Source of the DNA: Candidatus Pelagibacterales bacterium
GTDB taxonomy: Bacteria > Pseudomonadota > Alphaproteobacteria > TMED109
Assembly: GCA_002732015.1 (NCBI GenBank)
Contig: PCCU01000026.1
Coordinates: forward strand, 3,894-20,567
Reading direction: 5' to 3'
Length of the DNA: 16,674 nt
Of the stretch, positions 14,245-16,674 are shown piece after piece (the first letter of the stretch is position 1; each line of letters opens with the position of its first letter). A model generated the notes under the pieces. It searched no databases and was not told where the DNA came from. It saw only the letters and a list, made by a program, of their open reading frames with translations. A program made the translations under genes and the position numbers.

Positions 14245-14484
14245 TTAATTATTTAAATTATTATGGCTACCGTCACATAAAGGAAAGTCTTTAGATAACT
14301 TACAACCGCAAAAATATGCTTCTTTATTTTCTTTTCCTACATACATATATGGGTGAGCATCCGTATCAATATGAGAGCCATCATGAAAAGGCTGCTTCTT
14401 TGTTAGTTTACATGAGCATATGAAATAGCGTTTTCCCTCTCTTACATCTACTGGGTAAGGTTTATTAGTATTTTCTTTGGTCAT
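14245..14484 (-). CDS. Dual CDGSH-type iron-sulfur protein with a Cys-to-His change
   Basis: Small cytoplasmic protein, 79 residues, with two CDGSH iron-sulfur motifs as in bacterial MitoNEET-related proteins that bind two 2Fe-2S clusters. The second motif is canonical: C59-G-C61-KLSKDFPL-C70-DGS-H74. The first reads C23-S-C25-KLTKKQPF-H34-DGS-H38, so the third cysteine is a histidine. CAT to a Cys codon needs two base changes, so a single sequencing error does not explain it. A cluster there would have two Cys and two His ligands, as in Rieske proteins. It is the first gene of a two-gene operon with pirin. It probably serves in electron transfer or cluster delivery; the partner is unknown. 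Confidence 0.88.
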   Translation of the reverse strand: MTKENTNKPYPVDVREGKRYFICSCKLTKKQPFHDGSHIDTDAHPYMYVGKENKEAYFCGCKLSKDFPLCDGSHNNLNN

Positions 14485-14679
14485 TTTATCATTTTCTATT
14501 ATTTTTCACTTACCAATCTAAAAGTTATACCAAAACTAAAAAATAAATTAGTTCCTTATATAGTTTAATAAATTAACTAATTAATTCTAATAAAGGTAAT
14601 TTTTCATTTTTGATAATCGTAAATCATATATAGTAATAGTATTATAGATTGTAAATAAAAATTACAATTAAACTCATTA

Positions 14680-16128
14680 CTATAGTTTTTGCTTTACTGT
14701 CAACTCTTGGTTAAACTTATCTATACTAAAGGATTGAGTTTCTCCGTTAGTCCATTTAATTGTTACTCTAAAATCTGCTTCACCCTTTCTAATACCAAAA
14801 TGGGCGACTGGTTCCATTTGACATAAATATCCAGAACCTGCATCAATGGTTTTAGCATGTGTTCTCAAGTTTGATTTTAAAATAACTGTGGATCCTCTTG
14901 CTGGAGAATTATATTTATTAAGGGGTTTTATTCTTAAAAAAGAAGAGTTTTTTTCTATTTTAGCCTTAAAAAGATTCAATGGTTGTTTAAAGCTTTCACC
15001 ATTACCTATTAATAGTTCTAAAATTCCATCTCCATCTACATCAGCTACCGCTGCTCCAGTTCCAAAACCATCAAAAAGCTTTGCGTTCTGTAAAGGTATG
15101 CTTTCTAAAACGCCATTTTCTCTAACTTTAAATAATTTGTTTGATTGTCCTATATTATTTATAAATATCTCGTCATACCCATCATTATCAAAATCTGCAG
15201 ATATTATAGTACGAGCTTTTGATGGCCTATTGAATGATAAGTCCAATAAGTCTAAAAATTTATTTTTTCTTAACACATAAATTCTATGATAGCCTTGCCA
15301 ATTGGCTGATATTATATCTAATTTCCCTCTGTATAAAATATCAGCTAAAACAGTACCTCTACCATTTTGATGAATGTCTTCTACACCATATCTTTTTGCA
15401 ACATTAACAAATTTATTTTTTAAATTTTTATATAAAAAGTTTGGTCCTCTCTCGTTAGAAACAAACATATCTACTCTATCTGATAAAATATGACCGGCAA
15501 CTATTGCTCTACCTCCAGTTATCTTGTTAATATTCAATTTAGGTGCCTCATCAACTATTTTTTTTCCTTGAATACTATAAAATCTTGCAGGCCCTCCATA
15601 ATTAGATACATAAATAGAATTTTTTCCATTACCCATTCTATCTACACAAGCCACTGATCTTCCTGCTATAAAATTCAACGATTGCTTGTTAATACTATCT
15701 TCAAATAAGTCTTTAAAATTTCTATTGTGATCAAAGTCTAATAATCTATCAGCATATATTTTTTTTCCACTAAAAGAGTCGGTATTTAAAATATAAATTT
15801 CTTCTTTTCCATCAGTATCTACATCACAGGCAGCAATACCAATTGCTCTCCTATTTTGGTCAGCAAATATTTTTTGATTAATAATATTTTTAATTTTTTT
15901 CTTTTTAAATGATAATGCTAAATTAGGATACTGGTATCCAGTAACTATAAAATCAAATTTATTATCATTATCAATGTCAGTCACAGCTATGCCATAGCTT
16001 AATCTTGGGATATTATTCTCTATAAGGTGAGAAATATCTTTAAAAAATTCTGCTTGTATATTTTTAGTACTAAACACAAACAAAAAAAATATCTTTAAAA
16101 TAATTTTAATTTTCTTAATTTTATTCAT
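14680..16128 (-). CDS. Exported FG-GAP/VCBS-repeat protein with ASPIC/UnbV domain (CRTAC1 family)
   Basis: Secreted or surface beta-propeller protein, 482 residues. Residues 1-26 are a signal peptide ending NIQA. Calcium-binding D-x-D-x-D/N repeats recur: VTDIDNDNKFDF (49-60), CDVDTDGKEE (101-110), ADFDNDGYDE (311-320) and ADVDGDGILE (362-371). They mark blades of an FG-GAP/VCBS propeller. The C-terminal ASPIC/UnbV domain (about 395-475) shows SPARGSTVILK, DAGSGYLCQMEPVAHFG and TIKWTNGETQSF. Repeats around 160-280 have lost most of their acidic residues. Family members are often extracellular and of unclear role; UnbV was first linked to enediyne toxin clusters. It starts 10 bases after the end of an ABC-2 permease gene, so it may be cotranscribed and perhaps functionally linked to export. 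The domain call is firm; the role is unknown. Confidence 0.88.
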   Translation of the reverse strand: MNKIKKIKIILKIFFLFVFSTKNIQAEFFKDISHLIENNIPRLSYGIAVTDIDNDNKFDFIVTGYQYPNLALSFKKKKIKNIINQKIFADQNRRAIGIAACDVDTDGKEEIYILNTDSFSGKKIYADRLLDFDHNRNFKDLFEDSINKQSLNFIAGRSVACVDRMGNGKNSIYVSNYGGPARFYSIQGKKIVDEAPKLNINKITGGRAIVAGHILSDRVDMFVSNERGPNFLYKNLKNKFVNVAKRYGVEDIHQNGRGTVLADILYRGKLDIISANWQGYHRIYVLRKNKFLDLLDLSFNRPSKARTIISADFDNDGYDEIFINNIGQSNKLFKVRENGVLESIPLQNAKLFDGFGTGAAVADVDGDGILELLIGNGESFKQPLNLFKAKIEKNSSFLRIKPLNKYNSPARGSTVILKSNLRTHAKTIDAGSGYLCQMEPVAHFGIRKGEADFRVTIKWTNGETQSFSIDKFNQELTVKQKL

Positions 16129-16138
16129 TGCTATTTAT

Positions 16139-16674
16139 TTATTCCCCCATGTTCATTAATGTGCCTTTTTTCCGTGACTGCTCAAATGCTATGTAAAATA
16201 TAAATACTGAGGTTGAATAATATAACAATGTTATGATAGTAGCCTTAAATAGGTTAACTAAATTATATGTTTGATTAATTAAAATATTTCTTACCTCTTC
16301 AAAGATATGAACCAATGGAAGTGACTTTGCTATGATTTGCAACCAGTTTGGTAAAATTTCAATTGGATAATATATACAACCAAGTGGAGCTAATAAAAAA
16401 AGCGTAGCCCATGCAATATTTTCAAAAGCCGGTCCATATCTAATTAATCCTGATGAGACAAAAATTCCCAAAGTAATTCCAAACATATGTAAATTAATCA
16501 ACAATGCAAATAATATAAAACCAATTTCATATATAGATACTCCAAAAAGAGGAATAGCAAAAAATGATACTGGGACTAACCCTATTAACGTTCTTATAAT
16601 TGCAGTAATTGTGAGTGATGCAATTATTTCACTTTTTTTTATAGGCGTAATAAAAAGATTAGTAAAGTTTCTGC
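16139..16674 (-). CDS. ABC-2 type transporter permease (partial, C-terminal part)
   Basis: Membrane subunit of an ABC-2 type exporter. The frame is open to the right edge, so about 177 residues of the C-terminal part are seen and the N-terminus lies outside. It begins in RNFTNLFITPIKKSEIIAS, the cytoplasmic segment that precedes the second half of ABC-2 permeases. It then has several membrane helices, including LIGLVPVSFFAIPLFGVS, ENIAWATLFLLAPLGCIYYP and TIITLLYYSTSVFIFYIAFE. The characteristic motif YYPIEILPNWLQIIAKSLPLVHIFEEVR, seen where such permeases have P-x-x-LP and hydrophobic reentrant turns, supports the family. It ends in MNMGE. The downstream FG-GAP protein starts 10 bases later. 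The ATPase partner is not in the window and probably lies to the right. Substrate is unknown. Confidence 0.85.
   Translation of the reverse strand, partial: RNFTNLFITPIKKSEIIASLTITAIIRTLIGLVPVSFFAIPLFGVSIYEIGFILFALLINLHMFGITLGIFVSSGLIRYGPAFENIAWATLFLLAPLGCIYYPIEILPNWLQIIAKSLPLVHIFEEVRNILINQTYNLVNLFKATIITLLYYSTSVFIFYIAFEQSRKKGTLMNMGE

Noticed and set aside
14640..14670. AT-only hairpin (ATTGTAA/TTACAAT) as terminator of the FG-GAP gene
   Set aside because: The stem is short, nearly all A-T and lacks a following T tract on the minus strand.
14846..15280. Long open frame on the plus strand, 144 codons
   Set aside because: It is fully antisense to the FG-GAP/UnbV gene, whose repeats and signal peptide are clear; the plus-strand product has no recognisable feature.
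1..16674. CRISPR array, tRNA, rRNA or insertion sequence
   Set aside because: I saw no regularly spaced repeats, no cloverleaf candidates, and no transposase or terminal repeats with target duplications.

Overview
The window is very AT-rich and gene-dense, with short intergenic gaps and signal-peptide proteins typical of a Gram-negative cell. The partial PBP1A at the left edge reads most like alphaproteobacterial PBP1A (for example GASTITQQVAKNFLL and EILELYLNEIFLG). My best inference is a low-GC, probably marine and streamlined alphaproteobacterium. Genus-level placement is not possible from the sequence alone. I saw no rRNA, tRNA, CRISPR array or insertion sequence.

Left part (1-4731): the 5' part of mrcA/PBP1A with a TTG start, and directly upstream of it an N-formylglutamate amidohydrolase family enzyme, both on the minus strand. 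A divergent ArsS-type radical SAM gene follows. It meets a PD-(D/E)XK nuclease-like gene tail-to-tail with a 4-base overlap. Next come about 250 bases with no clear gene and a small secreted HNH nuclease gene that appears broken by a one-base frameshift.

Centre (4671-10581): a zinc-acquisition island. A Zur-like Fur-family gene is divergent from a His-rich outer-membrane porin-like gene and a His-rich MerC-like membrane gene. A perfect 17-base palindrome between them is the likely Zur operator. Behind zur, in one apparent operon, are a 3-TM membrane protein of unknown function, a ZrgA/DUF2796 zinc protein, a MacB/FtsX-type ABC ATPase and permease, and a DUF3299 exported protein. No ZnuABC is present in the window.

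Right of it (10578-12425) is a copper/soft-metal island: a CueR-type MerR regulator and a divergent promoter with a 19-base spacer. The promoter drives an exported protein of unknown function (probably from a leaderless mRNA), a periplasmic heavy-metal-associated (MerP-like) protein and a MerT-like membrane protein. There is no CopA or MerA here.

Right part (12466-16674): a maleylpyruvate isomerase/DinB-superfamily (TIGR03084-type) protein, a CDGSH iron-sulfur protein plus pirin pair on the minus strand, an exported FG-GAP/ASPIC-UnbV protein, and the C-terminal part of an ABC-2 type permease running off the right edge.

The genes most worth following are the Zur-linked 3-TM protein, the CueR-linked unknown cassette, the CDGSH protein with a Cys-to-His ligand change, and the terminator hairpin that doubles as the start of the nuclease signal peptide.
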